A stretch of DNA of 64,000 nucleotides from Lineus longissimus (GCF_910592395.1 NC_088309.1:23996599-24060598), one strand, 5' to 3'. Positions 35,601 through 47,800 are shown, counted from the stretch's first letter. The notes: generated by a model from the sequence alone, not told the origin. A program made the numbers and translations.

Positions 35601-36396
35601 GACGGGAATTAAGTCATTCCGCTTCGATGCTGGTGAGGTCAGTTGGTTGCCGCACAAACCACATTTCAGTATACCGCAGATCAACCCGCTAGAATACTCT
35701 CGGAAATACGTTGAATTGGCGGAGTCATTGGGTGGGAAAACAATTGTAACAAGTAGCTTCCATAATCAGGACATTCCAGTGATCATCCGAATCCATGATA
35801 AAAGTCCCACATGGGGATACGACAATGGTCTCAAGTCGATCATACCGACCGTGCTGACATTGAACCTCATCGGTTACCCGTATCTCCAGTTACAAGTGGG
35901 GAGTGGTGGAGACACTCTTCATCATGATGTCCAAAACTTCTCCTTTGTAGATTTACTCCCAACACGAGAATTATACCTCCGCACCTTACAGATTGCAATA
36001 TTTCTTCCCTCTTTTCAATTTTCTGTGCCTCCTTGGCAGTTTGATCAGGAAATGACAGACCTTGCCAAACAATATGTGAAATTCCACGAAGATTTTGTGA
36101 TGCCAAGAATCCAGACTCTGTTTTCAAACTACACAAAGAAAGGTCTTCCAATCCTCCGTCCACTTTGGTGGCTTGAGAACACTGAAGAGGCGAGGACAAT
36201 AGATTCTGAATTCCTAATCGGTGATACTGTACTTGTTGCCCCTATGTTAGAGAAGGGTAAGTCAAAGAGGAATATCTACCTCCCAAGAGGAAACTGGCAG
36301 GATCCTTTCAAGGGAATGATCATAGAGGGTGGGATCTGGCTGAAACATTACTCAGTTCCAGACAATGTGGTGCCATATTTTGTTCATGAATCTTAA
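28710..36396 (+). CDS. MYORG: MYORG-like family 31 glycosyl hydrolase, type II membrane protein
   Basis: Exons 28710-29660, 33291-33326 and 34345-36396 join in phase 0 and predict about 1012 residues. Residues 1-317 are hydrophilic, charged and probably disordered. A 12-residue basic microexon (KIELDKKRKKKQ) follows, then a basic stretch and one membrane segment (about 353-374, LLIVLFLLMVGGVTCIW), then the GH31 domain in the lumen. Landmarks shared with human MYORG are WSTWGKYG, ASHLEI, VHPFV, YWWNSVGAVVDF, FRFDAGEVSW, TWGYDNGL, SVPPWQ, LPILRPLWW and FLIGDTVLVAPML. D757 and D814 align with the human catalytic pair D463/D520 and keep the same 57-residue spacing. Human MYORG is an alpha-galactosidase of the ER/Golgi, about 714 residues; the long N-terminus here is extra. 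The substrate cannot be read from sequence. AATAAA signals are at 36611 and 37183. Confidence 0.88.
29661..33290. other. GH31 gene, intron 1
   Basis: About 3.6 kb without a further supported exon. A segment at about 32120-32260 (GATTAGGACAG, then GAGTGGTTCTGCTGTA) resembles a dispersed repeat also seen after HMGCR at 54690-54855. Confidence 0.5.
33291..33326 (+). CDS. MYORG: GH31 gene, 12-codon microexon
   Basis: Acceptor TATTTTCAG and donor CAG|GTAATC bound 36 nt encoding KIELDKKRKKKQ in phase 0, matching both neighbouring exons. It adds positive charge just before the membrane anchor. It may be a cassette exon. Confidence 0.7.
34345..36396 (+). CDS. MYORG: GH31 gene, membrane anchor and catalytic domain exon
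   Basis: A single 2052-nt exon (acceptor CGTTCCAG, first codons EKPIIPRL) encodes the membrane segment and the whole hydrolase domain. The apparent start at 34300 is intron sequence upstream of this acceptor. Several Asn-X-Ser/Thr sites fit a lumenal domain. In the segment aligned with human HLEIDD the first Asp is Tyr (HLEIYD). Confidence 0.92.
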   Translation, partial: EKPIIPRLKKRRPLFRPQDRSIKVLLIVLFLLMVGGVTCIWIFYKKQLYEVEIGKKITFNHDTRTLIVREFGSVNVSLEGVLGLNVPHVLPYLCSHENHQTELCVRWPGHAVLNIKYWDATDSIGCYNITWEMLSDAFIPRDCFKMDNANWYGGGLMSEQLWPLEKQEHKEMPYVTGNILDGEYGSVIQAYWLSSQGISLVVPTNVPLWASLNASIAGDASGLCLSATYTGPYRQLSETVGSHMEYSLCKGTDLKSVHTYMISKVVGTLSNVPKGDFFRYPGWSTWGKYGKNITQDKVFALYQEIKQNNFPASHLEIYDKWEQNYGDIVFDEKKFPNPRQLVTELTKGGVEIMACVHPFVDTRSEIFQEGVREGYFVMNEDDIVPGLTYWWNSVGAVVDFTSSKSSAWFKSRLLTLQNQTGIKSFRFDAGEVSWLPHKPHFSIPQINPLEYSRKYVELAESLGGKTIVTSSFHNQDIPVIIRIHDKSPTWGYDNGLKSIIPTVLTLNLIGYPYLQLQVGSGGDTLHHDVQNFSFVDLLPTRELYLRTLQIAIFLPSFQFSVPPWQFDQEMTDLAKQYVKFHEDFVMPRIQTLFSNYTKKGLPILRPLWWLENTEEARTIDSEFLIGDTVLVAPMLEKGKSKRNIYLPRGNWQDPFKGMIIEGGIWLKHYSVPDNVVPYFVHES

Positions 36397-37339
36397 TAGT
36401 GATTTTAGGAAAATTGCTGTGTGTCAAGTTTGTCTTCAAAAATCTGGCTTTCAAAACTGCCTCATCTAAAAAGAAATTTCAGGTCCAGATGATTTGACCC
36501 ACAGTTATTTCTTTGCTGCTGGCTTGTGGCTCTCAACGATTTCGTCCTGCCGGTATAAGTCAACTACTCTTGTGATATTTTCCTGCAGGGTAACCTCTGA
36601 CTGAAGAGTAAATAAATGTGAGTCATTTCCAGGAACTCAGCTCTTTGGCTTTAGATCATTGTTCAAGATTCATCACTGGCATGATGAAATCTTAAGTAGA
36701 TCAATTAGCAGGGTGTTGATCAATCGATGTGTATTTTGCATCTCGCAGATACTCTTGTATGCACTGTTTGCCTGCCAACACAGTTTTGTTTTCATCAACA
36801 ATTCTTAACAACGGGCAAATGCATTTTTCTCTGTTTTCAATGACAAGTGGAAAGTGACATGTTTATTGTGAAAACTTGAAACCATTATAAACCTGGCATT
36901 ATAAGTGACAATGTGAATGCAGTTTCTCATGGCTTATACCATCAATATGCCTGGATGATAGTGATAGATGAAAATAGAACACGAGGAAGAGTGCAGGTGA
37001 CATGTGTCACCATACTTTTTTTTTAGACCAGCCTTTGGCATTCATGTATGCTGTGATTTGCAATCATTTCTAATGGCTTTAATATTTGTATCAAAAAAAT
37101 ATCATTTCTATTCTTACTTTTTTGTGAGAGGAAGTATGATACTTGACATTCAAAATGTCTAGTACATGATTTTACTTTTGTGAATAAAGGTTTTGTTAAA
37201 GAGAATACTTGTCGTATTTCATTTTTCACAGATTTCTCCTTCTTTGATGATAAAGCCAGATGGGTTGTGCCAAAAACATGCTTCATACATTTTTGTTCTC
37301 TCTTGGGCGACAGTGATGCTGTCCTTAGTGCGGCCCTAA

Positions 37340-38323
37340 AGTGAGTCTGCCCTCAGTGTGGGGAAAACTGTCATTCTGGCCTCGAACTGACCAGGCTGTG
37401 ATTCTGACCTCATTTGTGTGTGACGAGGCTGTTTTTCTGTCCTCCGCTGTCTGAGCCAGCTGTGATTCTGAGCCCAGTTGTGTGACAAGGCTGTAATGCT
37501 GTCCTCGTTTAGGCAAGGCTGTGATAATCTCCTTGGTGAGTTTGACCAGGCTGTGATTCTGTTCCCAGTATGGTAAGGATGTTACTTGTCCTCAATATGA
37601 CCAGACTGGAGAATCAGATCTTAGTACACCAGACTGTTCTATCCTAACTATGTGACCAGAATGTGATTCTGTCCTCGGTCTGACCATGCTGCATATAGGC
37701 TGCCCCACTCTGACCAGGCTTTAATTCGGTCATCAACAAGTTGAGACTGTGATTCTGTCTTCAGGCTGTGATTCTGTCCTTACTATGGCCAGACTGTTTT
37801 CTATCTACAATACATATGACCAAGCAGTGATTCTGTCATTTGTACGATCATCATGAGCTTCATGGTCTTTCACTCGGTACTTACAATGTTCAGAGATGAG
37901 GGTGGCGAGGAGCATGCATGACCCTGGTATTCAAGGATGTGATATGACCAGACTGATAATTTCAGCTCTTAGTACAGGCAGACTATCCTCACTATGGCCA
38001 GATTAGTGCTGGATTCTGTCTTCAGTATGACTGGGCGATGAGGTAGGTTGTGATTCTGTCCTCAATATGATCTGACTGTGTTTCTCTCCCGGCCTCAGTA
38101 TGGCTAGACTGTGATAGGCTTCCTTCAGATGACCAGACTGTGGCAGACTATGATTCTGTCCTCATCTAATCAGATTGTAATTCTGTCCTCAGTGTGGCCA
38201 CACAACAGGCTGTTCTCAGGATGACTAGTCTGTGGTAGGCTTTGATTCTGTCCTCAGTTTGATCAGACTGCTATTCTGTCCTCATGTATGGAGAGACTGT
38301 GATGAGCTCTCCTCAGGATGACC
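37340..38323. repeat. Degenerate tandem repeat, unit about 30 bp
   Basis: Diverged units of CTGTGATTCTGTCCTCAGTA followed by TGACCAGA run for nearly 1 kb downstream of the GH31 polyadenylation signals. It borders directly on the 96-bp repeat field. Confidence 0.8.
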
Positions 38324-39274
38324 TCACATGCACTGGGGACAACACCAGTGTCTGCAATGGAAGCGCTGCTGTCTCTATGTGCTCTTGAAGACAGTCACCC
38401 CATGGTCAAAGAGCCAACCTCACATGCACTGCGGACAACACCAGTGTCTGCAATGGAAGCGCTGCTGTGGTCTTGAAGACAGTTAACCCATGGCCAAAGA
38501 GACAACCTCACATGCACTGGGGACAACATCAGTGTCTGCAATGGAATCGCTGCTGTCTCTATGCGCTCTTGAAGACAGTCACCCCATGGCCAAAGAGCCA
38601 ACCTCACATGCACTGGGGACAACACCAGTGCCTGCAATGGAAGCTCTGCTGTCTCTATGTGCTCTTGAAGACAGTCACCCCATGGCCAAAGAGACAACCT
38701 CACATGCACTGGGGACAACACCAGTGTCTGCAATGGAAGCGCTGCTGTCTCTATGTGCTCTTGAAGACAGTCACCCCATGGTCAAAGAGCCAACCTCACA
38801 TGCACTGGGGACAACACCAGTGTCTGCAATGGAAGCGCTGCTGTCTCTATGTGCTCTTGAAGACAGTCACCCCATGGCAAAAGAGCCAACCTCACATGCA
38901 CTGGGGACAACACCAGTGTCTGCAATGGAAGCGCTGCTGTTTCTATGTGCTCTTGAAGACAGTCACCCCATGGTCAAAGAGACACCCTCACATGCACTGC
39001 GGACAACACCAGTGTCTGCAATGGAAGGGCTGCTGTCTCTATGTGCTCTTGAAGACAGTCACCCCATGGTCAAAGAGACAACCTCACATGCACTGCGGAC
39101 AACACCAGTGTCTGCAATGGAAGCGCTGCTGTCTCTATGTGCTCTTGAAGACAGTCACCCCATGGTCAAAGAGACAACCTCACATGCACTGCGGACAACA
39201 CCAGTATCTGCAATTGAAGCACTACTGTCTCTATGTGCTCTTGAAGACAGTCACCCCATGGCCAACCTCACATG
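38324..39274. repeat. 96-bp tandem repeat, about 10 copies
   Basis: Each unit runs TCACATGCACTGGGGACAAC, then CAGTGTCTGCAATGGAAGCG, then GCTCTTGAAGACAGTCACCC, then ATGGCCAAAGAG. Units are over 90 percent alike by eye, and one near 38419-38507 is shortened. Because 96 is divisible by 3 and the unit lacks stops, two long plus-strand frames (268-270 codons) and a minus-strand frame stay open. No start context, splice site or known domain supports translation. Confidence 0.92.
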
Positions 39275-40779
39275 TGTAGTTTTAATTTGTGCATGATGTA
39301 TAAAAAGCCTCATATATCATATACCTTATAACATTGTAATAATACTTTGTGTTTTTTGCTAGTAAATGAAAGTTTGTCGGCAGTGAGTGTTTTGGTCTTT
39401 GTTTCTGTTTGTTTGCCGTGGTTGTGCCTATCTCCTGATCTGGTGTGAACTCCACCTGAGGGCACGCCAACTTGGGCCTCTATCCTTCCTATTGGTCTGG
39501 TCACATTATAGGTTCATGTTTCATATGCTGATCAGGTCTGGTTGTGGCAACATTTTATGGTATGGTTGTTGCAGTACAAGTATATGCTGTCTCTTCAGGT
39601 CTGGTGATCTGATTTCATGCAATCCCTTTCCTAAGGGTGGAGACACGGTCCACCCTGTAGAAACATGGTGCACTACGTTGGGAGAGTACACATCTAGATC
39701 AGACAGAGTACGAATAGTGAAGGGGCATGGCACATCCAGCAAATACTTGGTACACTCTCTGGCAACATGGCGAGCTATGAAGGGGAGGGCACATAAGAGA
39801 TTTGGTGCACTACTGTCTCATTGGCCGAAAGTCATTTCTGCAGGTAACAATATAGAGTGACGGTACAAAAATCACAGGCCCGTTGCAGTGGAAGACAAAA
39901 ATGTCCTCGTTTGAACAGGGTGACAAGTTCATGTATTACAGGGTGGCCCAGAATTATTTTCTGTCACACAATGGAAACACAATGGAATTCTATGGTGCAA
40001 GGGAAAACCTTTCTGAGCCATCCTGTAGAGTTTCTTGAGTTTCCTCATCAATGATTTTGACAGGACCCCAGCTGGCGCCATCTGAGCTAAAAAAGTGGAA
40101 CTACGCGATTACTTAAAATTAAAAATTCCCCAGTTTTGGGTGGAAATTCCCCCTTTTTATGGGGGGGGGGGGATTCTCACGGCATTACTCCCATGGGGAC
40201 GTTTTATGTGCGTACTATGTAGTATGGATGGCCAATCGCAGGGGAGCCAGGAGCGGGCTCAGGACACAATTAAATCTGCGATAGCTAGGGTCCGTGTACA
40301 TTCTGTAGGCTATACATACAATATCGTTTTTAAAAAAATCAATCCTGGGAGTTTCTTTAAACTTTGCAGAAGTGTAGTCCTATATCTTGTCAATGTCATA
40401 AGTGAATTTGAAAGAGTTCCAATGATTCTAAATGATTTTATTAGCGTTTTCATGAGACATGTCAGAATTTGACACGACAATTACGAATAGTTCATGATCA
40501 CCAATGAGTCAAAAAGCTCTTTATAATGATGAGACAAAAAGGGCGCCTTATAGTCTTAGTCTTTTCTTGAAGTAGGCCCCTAGAAATATTTCTGGAAGAA
40601 GTGTGGCAGTATGTGATTATATGGCCGATTATATACTACTGTATTTCTTTTTCAATGTCAAAATGACAACTAGGCTCATAGTTTTACTAGTTCCAGTAGT
40701 TGTCTGAGAATGTAATGTAGGTGTGCTACTGGTCAATATATGCTTTACACCAGCTCAGGTTCGAAGGTAGACTTCACGG
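39275..40779. other. Intergenic sequence
   Basis: No supported gene. It includes a G-run at 40161-40172. Confidence 0.4.
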
Positions 40780-41400
40780 GTCAAATAAAAATTGGAGGCG
40801 TGGCTTCCACATGGCCTGATGGCGTGAGTTTCCAGAAGTAACGTGAACTAAGCCTATGGCCGTAAACTCCATGCAATTGGCATGTGTCGAACACTGCACC
40901 CGAGTGCTTCCGAATGGTTACGGAAATTCCCGAATGATGTGTTGCGATGACGTCATTGATTTGAGCCATTTCGCAACGTAAAGGTGATGTCAGATCCAGG
41001 AAGGGTCTTGACGCCAAAAATGAATCATTTTAGCAACAGATAACCCTTATTTCGACGATCTGAACGATTGAGTCGAATCATAAGTTACTACAGTGCCATA
41101 ATAAATTGGTAAGTTTGTAACAAATGATTTGATTATTGCCTTGAACCGCTGTTAAAAGTTAGATTTTTGGGATAGCCTTTTCGTCCATGTTGATTGAATG
41201 ACCTATATATTGTAACCGTGTCTATAAATAGAAACACTGTGCATGCCCAAAGTGAATGACCAGCCAATGGAATACCAGTCCATGTTGTTATGTAATCATG
41301 TGGTCAGGTTCAAGGATCACCCCATAATCATAAGGAGACCAATATGAAAACACTCCGGTGTTGGGGACCGACCGATATAGGCTGGAGCAGAGTCAATGTC
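40780..41400 (+). promoter_or_regulatory. Candidate HMGCR promoter region
   Basis: Between 350 and 970 bp upstream of the HMGCR start codon sit a perfect cAMP-response palindrome TGACGTCA (40948-40955), a TATA-like TATAAATA (41223-41230), a CCAAT box in AGCCAATGG (41264-41268) and ATCACCCCAT (41316-41325). The last is one base from the vertebrate LDLR sterol element ATCACCCCAC. The CCAAT-to-sterol-element spacing of about 50 bp resembles NF-Y/SREBP pairs. The transcription start is unknown; if TATAAATA is used, the last two sites lie downstream of it. Confidence 0.4.
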
Positions 41401-41746
41401 ATGTTGTCCGGCTGATGCAATTTTGCAAGTTCTTTGAATTGGCGATTGGATTAGAAATTTGAAGGCCAGCAATTTATTTTGATGTGCATTTCATTATAAT
41501 TTATTGAACTTGGATCTCTACGGCATCGCCGAGCCGGCTAATTCTGATCATTACTAGACGCTGAAGGTGAAATTGAGAGATATTCAATTCCTAGTCTTGG
41601 CTGTTTTCATTTTGTGAAACGTCTCTGCTTGGATTCTGCTGCAGCCAACACTGGTCTCCTCTGTCTCCTTGATTCCATCCTTAGTTTAGTCATTTTACTA
41701 GGAGTTTTTAGATATTCTTTGGATTGTAATTTGAAACAACATCACC

Positions 41747-41830
41747 ATGACTGTTGACACAAAAAGTAACGACATTGACAACATTGAGCTGGATAATGCT
41801 GCATTAGATAATTTGAAAATGTTTGACAAA
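41747..41830 (+). CDS. HMGCR: HMGCR exon 1, N-terminal extension
   Basis: The ATG sits in a good context (A at -3, CACCATGA). Twenty-eight acidic, polar residues ([16 protein letters not shown] onward) precede exon 2. Known vertebrate enzymes begin at the residue matching M37 here, whose ATG is at 42265 in exon 2, so this exon adds a cytosolic N-terminal segment. If exon 1 were skipped or leaky scanning occurred, M37 would give the standard protein. Confidence 0.8.
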
Positions 41831-44800
41831 GTAAGTAGTAGATGTAGCAGCCAGGCCCAGGGAGTTGTAAAATACAGGAAAATTAGGCCAATGTTTCTCC
41901 AATTGAAAAAAAATCCACTTTACCTCCGGCAAACCTGAAATCCTGCCAGGTGTTCAGTTGTTTTTGTGCTCTGCCCATCAGCTTTAAAAAATGATCATGA
42001 AGACAATAAGAATTCAGCAGTGGGCAGCAAGTTAAGAATTCGCAATCAAATCCTCAAAAATCAAGAGACTAATATTGACTAGCCCTAAATAGTACCCTAA
42101 GGCCTTTTAGATCCCTTTTGCCATTTTGTAGATTTGACTTGATTTGGGGATTTAAAAAATTTTTATTCAGTGTGCTTAATGTTAAATTTCTAATTGTTTT
42201 TTATGTCTTTTTCAAATTCTTTTTCAATTTCCTTTCTCAGATCCTTTCAAAGGAGAAGCAAATAATGATAACGCGAGCATTCTATGGTCATGGTCGCCTA
42301 TGTGCCACGCGACCATGGGAAGTCATCGTTGGAACGATCACGGTCACCATCTGCCTCATGTCCATGAGTGTCTTCACTGGACTCAACAAAGTCTGCGGAT
42401 GGAACTATGTCTGTGCAATGTCAGATTTGGTGAGATATAATTTTTTTTATTGAAAGTCGTGGTTATGCCTTTTTTCTGTCAGTTTTCACAAGTTTTATAT
42501 GTTTTGATAGATGCATTCAAGAATGATTCAGTAATGCATATTTGAGCTTTATTAAGTTTCTACACCAATTCAGGGCAAAAACATTTTTCAAGTTAATTTT
42601 CAATCTTACATGTCTTAAGAGTGCTTTCTCAAAGTCGTAGCAACATTCTAGTGTTGCTATTTGTTACAATTTCAAGTACACTCAGAAAACTTCAATTGAA
42701 TTCTTAATCCTCTTCATTCTTTTTCAGGATGTAAAAAGTTCCGATGTCATCATATTGGCATTAACAAAATGTTTAGCTGTTGTTTATATATATCTACAGT
42801 TCACTAAATTAAGAAAATTAGGATCAAAATATCTTTTAGGTAAGTTTCGATCTGGTTTTTACGCTTTCGCCTTTTTCATTCATTAGACACTGGTTAAAGT
42901 GAATATGAAAGCAAGGAAGAATAAAACTCCCAAATTGAAGCATGTGTCATCACTGGAATTCCACTACAAAAGTTTCCAGGTTTACAGTAACAAATTTTGC
43001 TGGTAATGCTCCTTGCATTTATCTTTTATTTTCACATCCCATCTCTTTCAGGCATCGCTGGTCTCTTCACCATATTTTCAAGTTTTGTGTTCAGCACAGT
43101 GGTGGTCAATCTAATTGGCAATGATCTCACAGGCCTCAAGTAAGTTCCTTCAATCAGATCAGTGTTTCTAAACCCAGAGAATATTTCATCAGAAAATTGT
43201 CAAAGATTAAAACTGGCCTAAGAATTTTAGAGATTTTATGGTAATGTTTGAAAGTTTTGCAAGACTGGACTTGCTAACAGTTAATGCAGCAGAGCAGGGT
43301 TGCTTGACTGTGACAAATATGTAATGGGCAGATAGTGCTTAAACTTGTTTAAAAATATATAAGGATATGGCAAAGTCAGATAGAAAAGCTATGTTCCCCT
43401 GTATAAACAATATGTTATTGAGCTCAAACTGCAAACCAGCTAGGTTTTCAGTGGTTACTGTCTGCCAGAACAATAAACTCGTCAGATTCCTTTGTGGCTG
43501 GCCGATATTGAAGGCCAAAAGGATTTTAGAAGGTTGAAAGGTATTTCTTTTCCCCCTCAATTTTGACCAGCCACAAAAGATTCAGATGAGTCTGTTATCT
43601 CTTTTCGGTGGCCAGTAACTGGTTTATTTTAGATTTGAATTGGCCACAATGATTCTTATACCAGTAACCTATGTTGTTTTCCCTTCCAGTGAGGCACTAC
43701 CATTCTTCTTGCTTCTTATTGACCTCTCCAGAGCAAGTGCTCTTGCCAGATTTGCTCTCAGCTCAACATCTCAGGTAAACTTCCAGTTCCTTTAAAGGTG
43801 TACCCCATACAAGCAATTTTTATTGCAGTGATGTGCAATAACTATTGCAGAATGATGGCTTGTCAGCTGGTAAAATTGCTTTTCACACGCAATAGCAATC
43901 TGCAATGAAATCCGACAAGCTTGATATTTATCAAGTGTCACAATGATGACCAATTCTTGTTTCATGGAATTAACAAGATTTGAAATAAAAGAGATCAAAG
44001 TTTAGTGTGCAATGTTCAAAGAGTTTAGAATATTAGGTTATGTGGGGAAAATTATATCAACAGCTGATTTTTAGAATGGACATTTTGTTTGTCAATGAAA
44101 GTTGTCTTATGCTATGACCTGTGTTTTATAAAATTTATGTATTTTGTAAATTTCCAGTATGAAGTCCAAGAAAATATTGGTAAGGGTATGGCCATGTTGG
44201 GACCCACAATCACACTGGATGCGATTGTAGAGACGCTAGTCATTGGAGTTGGAACTCTCTCAGGTAATTTTGGTATTTGAAATGTCAACATGATTTTAAA
44301 TGTTGTTGTTTCTACGACAGCTGACTTTGTTCCGAAAAATCTCAAAAATTCTTAGACATGTTCAAGTGTTCAGTGATCAGCCCACCAATTTCTGAAAATC
44401 ATTGAAAGTGGTCACGCGTTGGTCGTTTGAAAAATCATATTGAAGCATTCAGTATATATTTATGATATTATACATGTTTTTAATGTGTCCATTCAATTCA
44501 ATTACAAAATAACATCTACTGTACATACAAATGACAGGCAGTTCATGTAGTAATTTCTAATAATCTGACAAACTGGAATGTTCTTGATTGATATTATAAA
44601 AATTACTCAAGATTACGATTTAGAACTTTCTCTGTTTCATCTTCAGGTGTACCAAAGATGGAGTCCATGTGTTGCTTTGGCTGTCTTTCTGTCATTGCCA
44701 ACTACCTAGCCTTCATGACATTCTTCCCAGCAGCTCTCGCTCTGGTGCTTGAAGTCACACGTGAGAAGAACGAGGGTCAACCTGTCTGGCAACTCAACAT

Positions 44801-47800
44801 GTCACAGTCAATCACGAAAGTGTTACAAGAGGATGATGAGCTTAAACCCAATCCTGTCACACAAAGAGTGAAAATAATTATGGTATGATGCGTTTGATGA
44901 AAGAAAGCTACATTGGTTTAATTTTTGATGGAGTTCCAGCGATTTTTGTCATGAAACCCCAATCATGCAACCCAAGTCTGTTAAAACAACTACCAGGCAG
45001 TCGTTAAGATGCAGACCGATTAAACCTTGGACTGTCTAGATGCCCAGTGATTTTGGATCAGTTTATTAATGATTTTTATGTTTAGAGTATTGTTTGTAAT
45101 CATGACTACTGTCTTTTGTTTGTCAGAGACTTAACAGTTTTAGCATTTGTGTCTGATCATAGAAAATGTAAATCCGTGACAATTCAAGTGAATTTCTAGT
45201 TCTTCCATACATATCATCAGTAATCCCTGAGTGCACAACTCGGGCTTTTGACAAAAGGTCACTGTAAGCTTGCATGATTATTCTTGTGCATGTTTTAAGG
45301 AAGGCTTTGTTCTCTTCCCTCTATAGTCTGCCGGTCTAGTCCTAGTTCATGCCCACAGTCGTCTCTTGGCCTCAACTCTTGAGGAAGTCCGTGAAAAAGA
45401 AGAAGCATTTGATATCAGTCGCACGACACTGCCTCGACAGATCACACCCGACGTGTCACTCTGGCAATTCTATATGACCAAGTGAGTTCACATTTATTTC
45501 ATTATTAGTGTTTCTGTAAGTATTTTGGGGGTTACATTTTGTACTTGCGGACTTGATCATGATGATCACATTGTAATCTAAGACCAGGGCTATGACTCCA
45601 CGTTCTAGACAATTATTATTCTATTGTTTCCAATCATGACTGACAGACTTAACGCCCATGTCCTCTTGGTAAAAATTTCGAATTTTGCCGAGAGAGCTAA
45701 ACCCAGGCACTGAGGTAATACCCGGGGTCGCAGAAATATCATGTTTAAAATATATCTCAAGATGGGTTGAATTTGAGATTACATGAGTGTAGTTAACAGC
45801 AATTTAGGGATATAACGATTTTGATAAAATTTCAAGGTTGGCATGAGTTGTGTGGTAACATCTATATTTGGTGCCTGCTCTTTCATTGTGGTGACGAATG
45901 TCAAGAATTCTCCGCTTTTCAAATGAAAACGTTTGATTAAATTTTCAAATTTATCACAGTTGATTATGTAATGTTTAGAGTCAGGCCACTTGATCTGTGG
46001 ACTGTTACTTCATTTTTGTTTTGGGGTGACTTTGTGGGTGGGCAGTTCATAATGGACTTTGCCATGACCACACTTTAACCTATCAAGAATCACCCAGTTC
46101 CTGCGTGATCATTTCATGTGTCGGGGGCTAGACACGTTTCTAAGATTGAACACCCATTCTTGCTTTAAAAAAACACACAGGTGCACAACCAAATACATGT
46201 AATATAATGAGGGCACCAGGGCAAATAGTCTTCAGCTTTGACTTTTGGCTAGGCCTGGTTCACGAAAGTCAGTCAGTGTCTTAGTGAACCAAGATTTTTT
46301 TGGATTTTCACGGCCAAACTATTGTGGTTGATTTAGTATAAAAATAAATCAATATTAATTCATACATCGGTTATATAATACTTTTTTATTGAGACACGAG
46401 AGAAATGTTTCTGATTTTTTTCTTGTCAACCAGCCTATTGGCATGCTAAGGACTACTATTTTTAGTATCCAATTTTTTGCCCCTCCCAAGTCTAATGTAA
46501 AGTTATGAACTAGCATGTTAAACATTTTTTGTCGACTCCTATTCTGAGAGGTCGTGCCTTGATCTCGGCAGGTGCTCCAGCAATCCTGCATCAATGATCT
46601 AGCGCAGTAGGAACCAATTATGGCCTTGATTGATGCTTCCGAGGCCTGTGTCAAGTCACCCATTTAAAATTTCCTTGTTTACTTTCCATATTTGAAGAGT
46701 CTTTCCTATTGAAATCATAATGAAAAATATTTGGTCTCTTAATTCATGAGTACCAGCATACAATTTCTTGGTTCTTTGGAGCCATATGGCTTAAGCAAAT
46801 TTAAGTGGCCTCTTTTACATACGTTTCAAAATATTTTAGGCATGACGGTAGTTTATATTGTTGTGCATATTCCATTGAGCTGTGTTGGAATTTGTGATAA
46901 ATCTGTTCTTCTGTGGATGCAAGGAATTAGTTTTTGGTGGATAGTTGTCATTTTCTTTTTGTCGTTTGGATGCAGAGATATGCTTACTGTCTATCTCATT
47001 GTCAAGTTGATTGGATTCGGGGTGGAATGTAATCTTTAAGGTCAGTTGACTTTTAGAAGTCATTTACAGTTCTCATACACAATCATGCTTTATTCTGTAA
47101 AACTCCTAATTTTCTCAAGCATGATATTTTCATGAGAGGGGGACAATCGCAAACTGATATTTGAACTATCCATTCGCAGAAACAAATGGACTTGAAAATC
47201 AGAAAATGATGTTTTCGCAAACTAATACCTTGTGGGGCAGAGAAAATGAAGTGGTTTACAGTGTTTGTATTAACACTGGTTCTGTCACTTGGTTTTGCAA
47301 AGTCACTGTGTTACCCTGGCCAAGTATCAGGCTAAGTTTCAATCCCGAAAACTTCCATCTTTTTGACAAAATTTGGATGCCGTACAATACTTCATTGAGC
47401 ATTCGGCCATTATCAAGATAACCTCCTTGCCCTGTGCTGCTCAGACAAAATCTCTCCCTTTTCATTTCAACTTGACACTGTTTACATTTAATTCTGTTTG
47501 TTGACTCAAGGCTATTGTTGGCACTGGCAGGTTTCCGTGGTCTTTGCTTTCAATGGGTGAAATGTAAACACTAACATCTTGTACTCTTTTGTTGGAGTTA
47601 AAATTACTTTCCTACCAATAATCTATGTCTACTGTTAACCTGAAAATATTTGCACCTTTTTTTGCAACTTGCAAAAATGTCTGAAAAAAATATTTACAAT
47701 TTTACTGTGGTGGATTTCGTACTTTCTTTCGGCGTTTTTTTCTAATCAAATCAAGAATTTTGTGATTGAAATTTTCAGGAATCTTGATTTTGAAAAATCC

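Noticed and set aside
38467-39296. Two overlapping plus-strand frames of 268-270 codons
   Set aside because: Both are products of a stop-free 96-bp tandem repeat. Neither has a domain, splice sites or a conserved start.
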